Origin: Modicisalibacter xianhensis
GTDB lineage: Bacteria; Pseudomonadota; Gammaproteobacteria; Pseudomonadales; Halomonadaceae
Length of the DNA stretch: 64,000 nt
Direction of reading: 5' to 3'
Assembly (NCBI RefSeq): GCF_900113605.1
Contig: NZ_FOPY01000013.1
Location: 1-64,000, forward strand
Each line of letters opens with the position of its first letter. The stretch's first letter is position 1. Of the stretch, positions 37,468-46,937 are shown piece after piece. Position numbers and translations under genes: made by a program. Below the pieces are notes generated by a model that saw only the letters and a list, made by a program, of their open reading frames with translations, was not told the DNA's origin and did no database searches.

Positions 37468-38404
37468 AGCTCATCAGCCGTTCATAGCGCCGTTCCAGCA
37501 GGGCATCGGTGTCCATGGCCTGGAGCCGGTCGAGGCTGGCGAGCAACGCCTCCTTGACCCGCTCGGCGGTGACCGATGGATAGCGGTGAGCACCGCCCAG
37601 CGGCTCCTCGATCAAGGTATCGACGAAGCCCAGTTCTTCCAGGCGCTCAGCGGTGATCCCCATCGCCTGGGCAGCCTCAGGGGCCTTCTCGGCACTCTTC
37701 CACAGAATCGAAGCGCAGCCTTCGGGCGAGATCACCGAATAGGTCGAATACTGCAGCATGGCCAACTCATCGCAGACACCGATGGCTAGCGCCCCGCCGG
37801 AACCACCCTCGCCGATTACCGTGGAGACGATAGGCGTCTTCAGGCGCGACATCACCGCCAGGTTGTAGGCGATAGCCTCGGACTGGCCGCGCTCTTCGGC
37901 ATCGATACCCGGGTAGGCGCCCGGCGTGTCGATGAAGGTGAGAACCGGCATCCTGAAGCGCTCGGCCATCTCCATCAGACGGCACGCCTTGCGATAGCCC
38001 TCGGGACGCGGCATGCCGAAGTTACGCCGGACCTTTTCCTTGACGTCACGCCCCTTCTGGTGACCGATCACCATCACCGGCTTGTCGTCGAGGCGTGCAA
38101 CGCCACCGACGATGGCGGCGTCATCGGCAAAGTGACGGTCGCCGTGCAACTCGTCGAAGTCGGTGAACACGTGCTGCAGGTAATCGAGGGTATAGGGGCG
38201 CTGCGGGTGGCGAGACAGTTGCGACACCTGCCATGCCGTCAGGTCGCGAAAGATCGACTCGGTGAGCTTCTGGCTCTTTTCCTCGAGACGAGTAATCTCG
38301 TCGCTGATATTGATCTTGCTGTCATTGCCGACCAGGCGCAGTTCCTCGATCTTTGCCTGAAGTTCGGCGATGGGCTGTTCAAAGTCCAGGTAGTTGGGAT
38401 TCAT
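37451..38404 (-). CDS. accA: Acetyl-CoA carboxylase carboxyltransferase subunit alpha
   Basis: AccA transfers carboxyl from biotin to acetyl-CoA, the first step of fatty acid synthesis. ATG 38404 gives 317 residues starting [20 protein letters not shown] (E. coli 319). Family motifs include [40 protein letters not shown] and [12 protein letters not shown]. It follows dnaE by 134 bases, as in E. coli, and overlaps tilS. Confidence 0.97.
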   Translation of the reverse strand: MNPNYLDFEQPIAELQAKIEELRLVGNDSKINISDEITRLEEKSQKLTESIFRDLTAWQVSQLSRHPQRPYTLDYLQHVFTDFDELHGDRHFADDAAIVGGVARLDDKPVMVIGHQKGRDVKEKVRRNFGMPRPEGYRKACRLMEMAERFRMPVLTFIDTPGAYPGIDAEERGQSEAIAYNLAVMSRLKTPIVSTVIGEGGSGGALAIGVCDELAMLQYSTYSVISPEGCASILWKSAEKAPEAAQAMGITAERLEELGFVDTLIEEPLGGAHRYPSVTAERVKEALLASLDRLQAMDTDALLERRYERLMSYGAPA

Positions 38405-38538
38405 AGGGCTTCGCTTTTTGAAATAGACAGCCTGGAGGCCACGGCTGAAACGCGACAATGCGCAATCGATGACAATGACTGCGCATTATCGCACCTTGGC
38501 CTGCACACGCAAGGTACGTCGCTCCGAGAGGGATCGTT

Positions 38539-41500
38539 TCAGCCACGGTAGCGGAGCCTGACGCCGTCCTGTCCTTCGACCTCGTGCAAGGCGACCATCA
38601 GTTCGTCGGCCGGCGCCACTTTCCAGTCGTCGCCCAGTTCGAGCCAGCCACTGGCCTGGGCGTTGCGGTACCTGAGGCGCACCGGCAGGCCGTCATTGCT
38701 GCGCCATGGATCGAGGCTGTCGCGTAGGCTCGAGATGAAGCGACCATTCAGCCGGTTACCGTCCACGGAAAGTTCTACCGCCTCGCCATAGCGGCGGCGG
38801 GCATCGACCATCATCGTGATTTCCTTGCCGCGCAGGCGCAAGCCACCGGAGAAGTCGTCGCTGGACACTTCACCTTCGACGATCAGCACCTGGTCCTGGC
38901 CGAGCGTGGCACGTACCTGGTCGAACAACTCGCCGAACAGCGACGCCTCGATGCGCCCGGTGCGGTCGTCGAGGGTCACGAAAGCCATGGTGTCACCGCG
39001 CTTGGATTTCATGGTCCGCATGGCCACGACCAGCCCGGCGACACGCTGGGGCTCGCGAGACGGCTTGAGCGAGCTGATGCGCGTCGACACGAAGCGCGCC
39101 AGTTCCTTCTCGTATTCGTCGATGGGATGCCCGGTCAGATAAAGACCCAAGGTATCCTTCTCGCCGGCCAGGCGTTCCTTGTCGCTCCAGTCGCGCACCT
39201 GGCGGTATTCCGCATAGGCGTCGCCGGCCTCGGGCTCGACGAAGGCCTCACCGAACATGTCCATCATGCCCAGGTTGGCATTGGTGGTGCTCTGCTGCGC
39301 CGCCTTGATGGCATCATCGAGCGCGGCGGCCAGCACGGCGCGCGACGGCCCCAGGCTATCCAGGGCGCCGGCACGGATCAGCGCCTCGAGGGTGCGCTTG
39401 TTCATGCGCTTGGCATCGACCCGGCGGCAGAAATCGAACAGGTCGCTGAACGGGCCATCGGCACTACGCGCCTCAACGATGGCCCCGATCGGCCCTTCGC
39501 CGACACCACGGATCGCGCCCAGGCCATAGACTACCCGGCCCTGCTCATCGACGGTGAACTTGTAGTCGCCGACATTGACGTCCGGCGGGGTCACCGTCAG
39601 GCCCAGGTTGCGGCACTCCTCGATCAACGGCACCACCTTGTCGAGGTTGTCCATGTCGGTGGACAGCACTGCCGCCATGAACGGCCCCGGGTAGTGAGTC
39701 TTGAGCCAGGCGGTCTGGTAGGACACCAGGCCGTAGGCGGCCGAGTGCGACTTGTTGAAGCCGTAGCCGGCGAACTTCTCCACCAGGTCGAAAATATTGC
39801 CGGCCAGGTCCTTGTCGATGCCGTTGGCCGCACAGCCTTCCATGAAGCCGGCACGCTGCTTGGCCATTTCCTCGGGCTTCTTCTTGCCCATGGCGCGACG
39901 CAGCATGTCGGCCTGGCCGAGCGTGTAGCCGGCCAGCACCTGGGCAATCTGCATCACCTGCTCCTGATAGAGGATGATGCCGTAGGTGGGCTCGAGCACC
40001 GGCTTGAGCAGGTCGTGCTGGTAGTCGGGGTGCGGGTAGGAGATCTCCGCCCGCCCATGCTTGCGGTTGATGAAGTCATCGACCATGCCCGACTGCAGCG
40101 GCCCTGGACGGAACAGCGCCACCAGAGCGATCATGTCTTCCAGCGAGTCGGGCTGCAGGCGCTTGATGAGCTCCTTCATACCGCGCGATTCGAGCTGGAA
40201 CACCGCCGTGGTCTCGGCCTTCTTGAGCATGTCGAAGGTCGGCACGTCGTCGAGCGGAATGCTGGCGATGTCCAGCGGACCCTCGCCGCTGCGTGCACGC
40301 ACCGCATCGACCATCTCCAGCGCCCAGTCGATGATGGTCAACGTGCGCAAGCCGAGGAAGTCGAACTTGACCAGCCCGGCTTCCTCGACATCGTTCTTGT
40401 CGAACTGCACCACCAGGCCATTGCCGTCCTCATCGCACAATAGCGGCGAGAAGTCAGTAAGCTTGGTCGGCGCGATGACCACGCCACCGGCGTGCTTGCC
40501 GGTACCGCGGGTAATCCCTTCGAGCTTGACCGCCATGTCCCAGATTTCCTGGGCCTCCTCGTCGTTGGCGAGGAAGTCGCGCAGCGCCTCTTCCTGCTCG
40601 TGGGCCTTGGCCAGGGTCATGCCGACCTCGAACGGGATCAGCTTGGACAGCTTGTCACCCAGCGAATAGGGCTTGCCCTGGGCGCGGGCCACATCGCGTA
40701 CCACCGCCTTGGCCGCCATGGTGCCGAAGGTGACGATCTGCGAGACGGCGTTACGCCCGTAGCGCTCTGCCACGTAGTCGATCACCCGGTCGCGTTTCTC
40801 CATGCAGAAGTCGACGTCGAAGTCGGGCATCGAGACACGCTCGGGGTTAAGGAAACGCTCGAACAGCAGGTCGTATTCCAGCGGGTCGAGATCGGTGATC
40901 TTCTGCGCATAGGCGACCAGCGAGCCAGCCCCGGAGCCACGCCCCGGTCCTACCGGGATATCGTTGTCCTTGGCCCACTGGATGAAGTCCATGACGATCA
41001 GGAAGTAACCGGGGAACCCCATCTGGATGATGATGTCGAGTTCGAAATCCAGGCGCTTGCGGTAGGCTGGCTCGTGCTCTGCGCGCGAGCGGCCGGCATA
41101 GATGGCGTCGGGCCCGTCGAAGAGCTGCTCGAGGCGCTCGGTCAGCCCGTCATGGGAGACCTTGCGGAAATATTCGTTGAGGGTCATGCCCTCGGGAATC
41201 GGGAACTCGGGCAAGAAGTACTCACCGAGACGCACGTCGACGCTGCAACGGGCAGCGATCATCACGCTGTTCTCGAGCGCCTCGGGAATATCGGCAAACA
41301 GCTCGGCCATTTCTGCGGGACTCTTGAGGTATTGCTCCTCGCTGTAGCGGCGCTCACGGCGCGGGTCGTCGAGCGCCTTGCCCTCGCCGATGGATACCCG
41401 CGTTTCGTGGGCCCAGAAATCCTCCCGGGTCAGGAAGCGAACATCGTTGGTCGCCACCACCGGGGTACCGGTATCGGCGGCAAGCTGAACCGACAGATGA

Positions 41501-42042
41501 ACGCACTCCTCTTCGTGCTGGCGGCCAGTGCGCGTCAATTCGAGGTAGAAACGCTCCGGGAAGTGGCGTTGCCATTCGGCCAGCAGTTCGCGGGCTTCCT
41601 CATGATGATCGGCAAGCAGAAAGCGTCCGATTTCGCCTTCGCGTCCGCCCGACAACGCGATCAGGCCGTCGCTCTGTGCGAAGACCCACGCTTTCTTGAG
41701 TACGGAAATACCCTGGCGCTGGCCATCGACCCAGCCACGTGAGATCAGCTCGGTGAGATTGCGGTAGCCATCGTTGTTCATGGCCAGCAGCGTCAGCCGG
41801 TAGGGGTGCCCCTCGTCGAAGGGGTTCTCGAGCCACAGGTCGGCACCGATGACCGGCTTGAGACCGGCCCCCTGGGCGGCCTTGTAGACCTTGACCAGGC
41901 CGAACAGGTTGGCCTCGTCGGTGACCGAGACGGCCGGCATGCCGGCCTCGGCCGTGGCCTGGACCAGCGGCTTGAGGCGCACCAGGCCGTCGACGAGGGA
42001 ATATTCGCTATGCACACGAAGGTGGACGAAGGGCGTGGTCAT
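38539..42042 (-). CDS. dnaE: DNA polymerase III alpha subunit
   Basis: This is the replicative polymerase subunit. ATG 42042 gives 1167 residues (E. coli 1160) starting MTTPFVHLRVHSEYSLVDGL, the PHP domain. The catalytic aspartates are in PDFDVDFCMEKRDRVIDYV around residues 401-407. GRGSGAGSLVAYA precedes them, and further conserved segments are FLGLRTLTIID and FNKSHSAAYGLVSYQ. A helix-hairpin-helix region and an OB-fold (VAGLVVAMRTMKSKRGDTMA) lie near the C-terminus. A short upstream extension in frame has no ribosome-binding site. Confidence 0.97.
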   Translation of the reverse strand: MTTPFVHLRVHSEYSLVDGLVRLKPLVQATAEAGMPAVSVTDEANLFGLVKVYKAAQGAGLKPVIGADLWLENPFDEGHPYRLTLLAMNNDGYRNLTELISRGWVDGQRQGISVLKKAWVFAQSDGLIALSGGREGEIGRFLLADHHEEARELLAEWQRHFPERFYLELTRTGRQHEEECVHLSVQLAADTGTPVVATNDVRFLTREDFWAHETRVSIGEGKALDDPRRERRYSEEQYLKSPAEMAELFADIPEALENSVMIAARCSVDVRLGEYFLPEFPIPEGMTLNEYFRKVSHDGLTERLEQLFDGPDAIYAGRSRAEHEPAYRKRLDFELDIIIQMGFPGYFLIVMDFIQWAKDNDIPVGPGRGSGAGSLVAYAQKITDLDPLEYDLLFERFLNPERVSMPDFDVDFCMEKRDRVIDYVAERYGRNAVSQIVTFGTMAAKAVVRDVARAQGKPYSLGDKLSKLIPFEVGMTLAKAHEQEEALRDFLANDEEAQEIWDMAVKLEGITRGTGKHAGGVVIAPTKLTDFSPLLCDEDGNGLVVQFDKNDVEEAGLVKFDFLGLRTLTIIDWALEMVDAVRARSGEGPLDIASIPLDDVPTFDMLKKAETTAVFQLESRGMKELIKRLQPDSLEDMIALVALFRPGPLQSGMVDDFINRKHGRAEISYPHPDYQHDLLKPVLEPTYGIILYQEQVMQIAQVLAGYTLGQADMLRRAMGKKKPEEMAKQRAGFMEGCAANGIDKDLAGNIFDLVEKFAGYGFNKSHSAAYGLVSYQTAWLKTHYPGPFMAAVLSTDMDNLDKVVPLIEECRNLGLTVTPPDVNVGDYKFTVDEQGRVVYGLGAIRGVGEGPIGAIVEARSADGPFSDLFDFCRRVDAKRMNKRTLEALIRAGALDSLGPSRAVLAAALDDAIKAAQQSTTNANLGMMDMFGEAFVEPEAGDAYAEYRQVRDWSDKERLAGEKDTLGLYLTGHPIDEYEKELARFVSTRISSLKPSREPQRVAGLVVAMRTMKSKRGDTMAFVTLDDRTGRIEASLFGELFDQVRATLGQDQVLIVEGEVSSDDFSGGLRLRGKEITMMVDARRRYGEAVELSVDGNRLNGRFISSLRDSLDPWRSNDGLPVRLRYRNAQASGWLELGDDWKVAPADELMVALHEVEGQDGVRLRYRG

Positions 42043-42141
42043 ATCGGACTCGCAGTTGTTCGGGCAATGGCGGCTGCGGAGGGACATCTCTCGCAGCGTA
42101 TCAGAGAGCGGTGGAATACAGTCGATTCTGCTGGGCGTTTC

Positions 42142-42804
42142 TCAGAACAGCTCGAGTTGTTTCTTGACCGGCGCAAAGGACCGGCGATGTTCGGCCAGCG
42201 GCCCCAGCCGAGCCAGCGCCGCCAGGTGTTCGGGCGTGGGATACCCCTTGTGGCGGGCAAAGCCATACTCGGGATAGCGTGCATCGAGCGCCACCATTTG
42301 TGCATCCCGCGCGACCTTGGCGAGGATCGAGGCGGCGCCGATCGCCGGATGGCGGGCATCGCCCTTCACCACCGCCTGACCGGGGAGATGATGCCTCGGC
42401 AGGCAATTGCCGTCCACCAGCAGGTATTCGGCAGCCACCGCGAGCGCATCGATGGCACGTCGCATCGCCAGGTGAGTGGCATGATAGATGTTCAACTCAT
42501 CGATCTCGGCCGGTGAGGCTTGCGCCACGGCAAACGCCAGGGCGCGCTCACGAATCAGAGCATCGAGTTCCAGCCGGCGCTTTTCGCTCAGCGCCTTGGA
42601 ATCGCCCAACCCCTCGACGGGACGGCACGGGTCGAGAATCACCGCCGCAGCAACCACGGCTCCCGCCAGCGGTCCACGGCCGACCTCGTCGACCCCCGCC
42701 AGACGCTCACCGGTGTACTCGATGACCAGCTCGGGAAAGCCGCCCAAAGGCCTTTTTCCCGTTTTCCTGCCTACCCTCTTTCTATCAATGCTGGTCAAGG
42801 TCAT
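42142..42804 (-). CDS. rnhB: Ribonuclease HII
   Basis: It removes ribonucleotides and RNA primers from DNA. The 220-residue protein carries the catalytic [10 protein letters not shown], the [13 protein letters not shown] segment, the YLLVDGN aspartate and [20 protein letters not shown]. An extra ~30 residues precede the fold ([20 protein letters not shown]), so an internal start is possible. It overlaps lpxB by four bases and is followed by dnaE after a 99-base gap. Confidence 0.96.
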   Translation of the reverse strand: MTLTSIDRKRVGRKTGKRPLGGFPELVIEYTGERLAGVDEVGRGPLAGAVVAAAVILDPCRPVEGLGDSKALSEKRRLELDALIRERALAFAVAQASPAEIDELNIYHATHLAMRRAIDALAVAAEYLLVDGNCLPRHHLPGQAVVKGDARHPAIGAASILAKVARDAQMVALDARYPEYGFARHKGYPTPEHLAALARLGPLAEHRRSFAPVKKQLELF

Positions 42805-43985
42805 GGCGCTTTCTCGAACTCACCAGGGGCCACTTGCTGCGGCAATGATCGCCGTTGGGCCAGGGCAAGCACCGTGTCGGCGGCTCGCTCGCTGGCACAG
42901 CGCTGCAACTGCGCATGCATGGCTGCAAAGCGCGACTCGATCGCCTGGCGGGCCTGAAAATCGCCAAGCCAGGTCACCAGCCGTTCGGCGATCGCCTCGG
43001 GCGTGGCCGCGTCCTGGATCAACTCAGGCACCAGCGTCTCGCGCGCGATCAGGTTGGGCAGCGAAATCCACTCGGTCTTGACCAGGCGTTGCGCCAGCCA
43101 GTGCGTCGCCGGTGCCATCCGGTAGGCGACGACCATGGGCCGGTGGCAGAGCATGGCCTCGAGTGCAGCGGTCCCCGATGCCAGCAGCACGGCATCGCTG
43201 GCGACCATCGCCTCACGGGACTGGCCATTCACCAGCCTGACCCGAGACGTCAACGCCGGATACTCCTTCAGCAGCGCAGCCAGTTCCTCATGGCGCTGAG
43301 GGGTCGCCGCCGGGATCACGACCTGCAAGCCCTCGATGCGCTCGATCAGCCTAACGGCACTATCGAGGAAGGTGCGGCCCAGGAAGCGAATCTCGTTGGC
43401 CCGCGAACCTGGCAGCATGGCCAGTACCGGCCCGTCGCCCGCCAGGTCCAACGTCTGGCGCGCCGCGCGGCGGTCATTGACCAACGGCAGTTCATCGGCC
43501 AAAGGGTGTCCAACGAAGGCCACCGGCACCTGATGGCGCTCGTAGAATGCTGCTTCGAAAGGCAGAAACGTCATCATGACATTCACCGAGCGGGCAATGC
43601 CCTTGACCCGCCCCTGCCGCCAGGCCCAGACGGAAGGGCTGACGTAATGTGCCGTCGGGATGCCGCTATCGCGTAACTGACGCTCCAGCCCCAGGGTGAA
43701 ATCCGGTGCATCGATGCCGACCATCACGTCGGGTTGCCAGGCCAGCGCATCGCGGCGCAGATGCCGGCGTACACGGATCAGCCCCGGCAGATGCTTGACC
43801 ACCTCGACCAGCCCCATCACCGATAGGGTTTCCAGCGGATAGAGGCTGACGAAGCCTTCGGCGATCATGCGCGGCCCCCCGATACCACGGAACTCGATAT
43901 CGGGATGGCGCGACTTGAGGGCGCGCATCAGCCCGGCGCCCAGAATATCGCCGGACAGCTCACCAGCCACCAGGTAGACACGCAT
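42801..43985 (-). CDS. lpxB: Lipid-A-disaccharide synthase
   Basis: LpxB joins UDP-diacylglucosamine and lipid X in lipid A synthesis at the inner membrane. The 394-residue GT19 protein begins [20 protein letters not shown] and shows [41 protein letters not shown] and [20 protein letters not shown]. It starts 12 bases after lpxA and overlaps rnhB by four. Confidence 0.97.
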   Translation of the reverse strand: MRVYLVAGELSGDILGAGLMRALKSRHPDIEFRGIGGPRMIAEGFVSLYPLETLSVMGLVEVVKHLPGLIRVRRHLRRDALAWQPDVMVGIDAPDFTLGLERQLRDSGIPTAHYVSPSVWAWRQGRVKGIARSVNVMMTFLPFEAAFYERHQVPVAFVGHPLADELPLVNDRRAARQTLDLAGDGPVLAMLPGSRANEIRFLGRTFLDSAVRLIERIEGLQVVIPAATPQRHEELAALLKEYPALTSRVRLVNGQSREAMVASDAVLLASGTAALEAMLCHRPMVVAYRMAPATHWLAQRLVKTEWISLPNLIARETLVPELIQDAATPEAIAERLVTWLGDFQARQAIESRFAAMHAQLQRCASERAADTVLALAQRRSLPQQVAPGEFEKAP

Positions 43986-43997
43986 GTCCTGTCACTC

Positions 43998-44768
43998 TCA
44001 GCGGGTAATGCCGCGGGTCGAATTGCGCAACGAGGCGATGAAGACCTCGACTTCGGGCATATCGGCGTAGCGGGCTGTCAGGGTTTCCAGCGCCTGCTCC
44101 AGTGTCTGGCCCTGCCGGTAGACGACCTTGTACGCTTCGGCGAGCGCCTTGAGCGCCTCCCGGGAAAATCCCCGACGTTTCAGGCCGACCAAGTTCAGGC
44201 CATGGGCCTGCGCGGGATTACCATTGACCATGAGGTAGGCCGGAATGTCCTTGGTGACGATCGAGCCCCCACCGCACATGGCATGGGTGCCCACATGGCA
44301 AAACTGATGTACGGCGGAGAGCCCGCCAAGAATGGCATGGTTACCGAGGGTGACATGTCCGCCCAGCGTGGCCTGGTTGGCGAGAATGCAGTCGTCGCCG
44401 ATCACGCAGTCGTGCCCCACATGAGCGTAGGCCATGAGCAGGTTACGGCTGCCGATCGACGTCACACCACGATCCTGCACGGTTCCCCGGTGCAGGGTGA
44501 CGCCTTCGCGGATGACATTGTCGTCGCCGACCTCGAGGCGTGTCGGCTCGCCGGCATATTTCTTGTCCTGGCAGTCCTCGCCCACCGAGGCGAACTGAAA
44601 GATGCGATTGCGCTCGCCCAGGCGTGTCGGGCCCTTGACCACCACATGCGGGCCCACCACACTACCGGCCCCGATCTCGACATCCGGTCCGATCACGCTG
44701 AACGGGCCGACCTCGACGTCATCGGCCAGGCGGGCAGAAGAATCGACGATGGCGGTAGGATGAATCAA
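43998..44768 (-). CDS. lpxA: UDP-N-acetylglucosamine acyltransferase
   Basis: LpxA transfers the first hydroxyacyl chain in lipid A synthesis. The 256-residue protein is a left-handed parallel beta-helix of hexapeptide repeats ([20 protein letters not shown] and onward). The catalytic histidine lies in [14 protein letters not shown], and a C-terminal helical region follows ([20 protein letters not shown]). It overlaps fabZ by four bases. Confidence 0.97.
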   Translation of the reverse strand: MIHPTAIVDSSARLADDVEVGPFSVIGPDVEIGAGSVVGPHVVVKGPTRLGERNRIFQFASVGEDCQDKKYAGEPTRLEVGDDNVIREGVTLHRGTVQDRGVTSIGSRNLLMAYAHVGHDCVIGDDCILANQATLGGHVTLGNHAILGGLSAVHQFCHVGTHAMCGGGSIVTKDIPAYLMVNGNPAQAHGLNLVGLKRRGFSREALKALAEAYKVVYRQGQTLEQALETLTARYADMPEVEVFIASLRNSTRGITR

Positions 44769-45208
44769 GCAACCTTCCTCTCGGCACAGATGATCTCAGC
44801 CTCACAGGCCAGTTCGTTGGCGACGGTGGCGCGGCAGGCGAATTTCCAGATACCGCGCTTCTCACGCACCACTTGCGCTTCCAGGCACAACTGGTCGCCA
44901 GGCATGACCGGGCGCTTGAAGCGGACGTTGTCGCTACCCACAAGGTAATAGACATAACCGTCGCGCGGCAGCTTGTTGACCGTCTTGAACCCCAGAATAC
45001 CGCAAGCCTGGGCCATGGCTTCAATGATCAGGACACCCGGCATGATCGGGTGATGCGGAAAGTGGCCATTGAAGAACGGCTCATTGATGCTCACGTTCTT
45101 GTAGGCGACGATGCGCTCACCCAACGTGATATCCACCACACGATCCACCAGCAGGAACGGATAGCGGTGCGGCAGATACTCACGAATCTCGTTGATGTCC
45201 ATTACCAT
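44765..45208 (-). CDS. fabZ: 3-hydroxyacyl-ACP dehydratase FabZ
   Basis: FabZ dehydrates 3-hydroxyacyl-ACP in fatty acid elongation and competes with LpxA for substrate. From ATG 45208 the product is 147 residues ([20 protein letters not shown]), with AGGTCG 5 bases upstream; a second ATG two codons on is possible. The hot-dog fold active site is in [22 protein letters not shown] (catalytic His and Glu). A perfect -10 promoter lies upstream, inside the lpxD-fabZ gap. Confidence 0.96.
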   Translation of the reverse strand: MVMDINEIREYLPHRYPFLLVDRVVDITLGERIVAYKNVSINEPFFNGHFPHHPIMPGVLIIEAMAQACGILGFKTVNKLPRDGYVYYLVGSDNVRFKRPVMPGDQLCLEAQVVREKRGIWKFACRATVANELACEAEIICAERKVA

Positions 45209-45231
45209 CGATACGACCTCTGAAAGTGCGT

Positions 45232-45257
45232 AATGCCCACCGGACAGGGTGGGCATT
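45232..45257 (-). terminator. Hairpin in the fabZ 5' region
   Basis: A 10-base-pair stem (AATGCCCACC / GGTGGGCATT) with a 6-base loop lies 24 bases before fabZ, after the internal promoter. There is no T tract, so it is more likely a leader hairpin or partial attenuator than a terminator. Confidence 0.4.
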
Positions 45258-45293
45258 CTGGAGCGGATATCCGCTGACTTGGCTTGGCGGTGG

Positions 45294-45322
45294 ATTATAG
45301 CGTCACGCTACGGCGCTGACAG
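45294..45322 (-). promoter_or_regulatory. Internal promoter upstream of fabZ
   Basis: On the minus strand CTGTCA (45317-45322), a 17-base spacer and a perfect TATAAT (45294-45299) lie between the lpxD stop and fabZ. This would allow fabZ-lpxA-lpxB-rnhB to be transcribed apart from the upstream envelope genes. Confidence 0.6.
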
Positions 45323-45326
45323 CCGT

Positions 45327-46367
45327 TCACGCGTCCCGATTGTCACGCTCGAGTCGCGCCAGGCGCTTGGCGATGTCGTCGAGTTGCTTGAAGCGCACGG
45401 CATTCTTGCGCCATAGGGCGTTGTTCATGGCCCCGGTCCCCGACGAGTACACGCCCGGCTCGGTGATGGAGTTGGTGACCAGGCTCATGCCGGTCACCTG
45501 GACCCCGTCGCCAATCGTCAGGTGACCGGCCAACCCGACGCCACCGCCCAGCATGCAGTGGCGACCTACCCGGGTCGACCCGGCGATCCCCACGCAACCG
45601 GCCAGTGCCGTATGGTCGCCGATCTGCACATTGTGTGCGATCTGCACCTGACTATCGATCTTGACATCATTGCCGATCACCGTATCGCCAAGGGCACCGC
45701 GATCGATGCTGGAACAGCTACCCACTTCGACGTCGTCGCCCAGCACCACGCCACCCAACTGGGCGATCTTGTGCCAGGCCTGGCCGTCATGCGCAAAGCC
45801 GAAACCGTCGGCGCCAATGACGCAGCCACTGTGGAGAATGGCTCGCGCACCGACGATCACGCCGTGGTAGACAGTAACGTTGGCGTGCAGTAGCGAGCCA
45901 CTGCCGATCACCGCATCACACCCCACCACGCTACCTGCACCGATGACCACATCGTCGCCCAGCGTCACGCCCGCCTCGATGACGGCCTGGGGCCCGACGC
46001 TCACGTTGCGCCCTATCGAGACGCCTTCGGCCACCCAGGCCGTCTCGTGGATACCGGCCGTGACCTGGGCATTGAAAGGATCGAACAGCCGCGATAGCTG
46101 GGCATATCCCAGATAGGGATTATCGAGTTCGAGGCGAGCCGTGGGGCAGTCGGCGGCATGCGCGGGGTGGATGAGCACAGCGGCTGCCCGTGTCTCGGTG
46201 AGGTACTTGAGATAGGCCTTGTTGGCCAGAAAGCTGATATCCTGCGGGCCGGCATCGCTGAGCGTTGCCAGCCCGGTCACGCGGCGCTCACCGTCGCCGA
46301 CGAGGGTCGCCCCCAGCCGCTGGGCCAGCTCGGCGAGGGAGCACGTAAAGGGTGTCGTCATTTTCAT
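45327..46367 (-). CDS. lpxD: UDP-3-O-(3-hydroxyacyl)glucosamine N-acyltransferase
   Basis: LpxD adds the second acyl chain in lipid A synthesis. From ATG 46367 the product is 346 residues (E. coli 341), starting MKMTTPFTCSLAELAQRLGA. It has an N-terminal uridine-binding domain, then a hexapeptide-repeat beta-helix (VSIGRNVSVGPQAVIEAGVT), the active-site region FGFAHDGQAWHKI and a C-terminal helix. A second ATG lies two codons inside. It follows skp by 40 bases. Confidence 0.96.
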   Translation of the reverse strand: MKMTTPFTCSLAELAQRLGATLVGDGERRVTGLATLSDAGPQDISFLANKAYLKYLTETRAAAVLIHPAHAADCPTARLELDNPYLGYAQLSRLFDPFNAQVTAGIHETAWVAEGVSIGRNVSVGPQAVIEAGVTLGDDVVIGAGSVVGCDAVIGSGSLLHANVTVYHGVIVGARAILHSGCVIGADGFGFAHDGQAWHKIAQLGGVVLGDDVEVGSCSSIDRGALGDTVIGNDVKIDSQVQIAHNVQIGDHTALAGCVGIAGSTRVGRHCMLGGGVGLAGHLTIGDGVQVTGMSLVTNSITEPGVYSSGTGAMNNALWRKNAVRFKQLDDIAKRLARLERDNRDA

Positions 46368-46407
46368 GGCATCGGCGAGCGGGCGCCCGGGTGGACGCAC
46401 CGAACGA

Positions 46408-46902
46408 TCACTTGTCGTTGAGAATATCGGTCACTTCCTGAGTCAGGTCGAGACCGTCGGCCATATGTACCACAGAGTCACGGTCGACCAACAACTGTAC
46501 GTCGTGCTCGGCCACCACCTGATCGATAGCGCGATCCAGTTGCGGCTTGGCGGCCTGCAGGAACTTTTGCTCAGCCTGCTGCTGGGCCCGCTGGATCTCG
46601 GCACGCAACTGCTGGAACTCGCCGCCTTTCTGACGCAGTTCCTGGCGCACCTTGCTGCGCTCGGCGTCTGACATGATGTCGCCATCCTGCTGCAACCGCT
46701 GCTGCAATTGCTGAAGTTCCTGCCCCAGGCTATCGGCACGCTGGCGCTGCTCGCCGGTCTGGTTGCGCAACTCGTTCATGGAGCGCTGCGCCGCCTCGGA
46801 ACTTATCAGCGCCTCACGCCAGTCGAGCACGGCCACTTCCGTGGCATGGGCAGGTACCGACAGTATACCAAGCAGGCACAGGACACCTGTCATCTTGCGC
46901 AT
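46408..46902 (-). CDS. skp: Skp/OmpH periplasmic chaperone
   Basis: Skp holds unfolded outer-membrane proteins on their way to BamA. ATG 46902 has AAGGAG upstream and gives 164 residues. There is a signal peptide (MRKMTGVLCLLGILSVPAHA), a short beta core (TEVAVLDWREALISSEAAQR) and long charged coiled-coil arms (LGQELQQLQQRLQQDG; REAL to QQAEQKFLQAAKP). It lies between bamA and lpxD, as in E. coli. Confidence 0.95.
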   Translation of the reverse strand: MRKMTGVLCLLGILSVPAHATEVAVLDWREALISSEAAQRSMNELRNQTGEQRQRADSLGQELQQLQQRLQQDGDIMSDAERSKVRQELRQKGGEFQQLRAEIQRAQQQAEQKFLQAAKPQLDRAIDQVVAEHDVQLLVDRDSVVHMADGLDLTQEVTDILNDK

Positions 46903-46937
46903 CGAATTCTCCTTGTCACGTTGCCCTGGCTGCATCG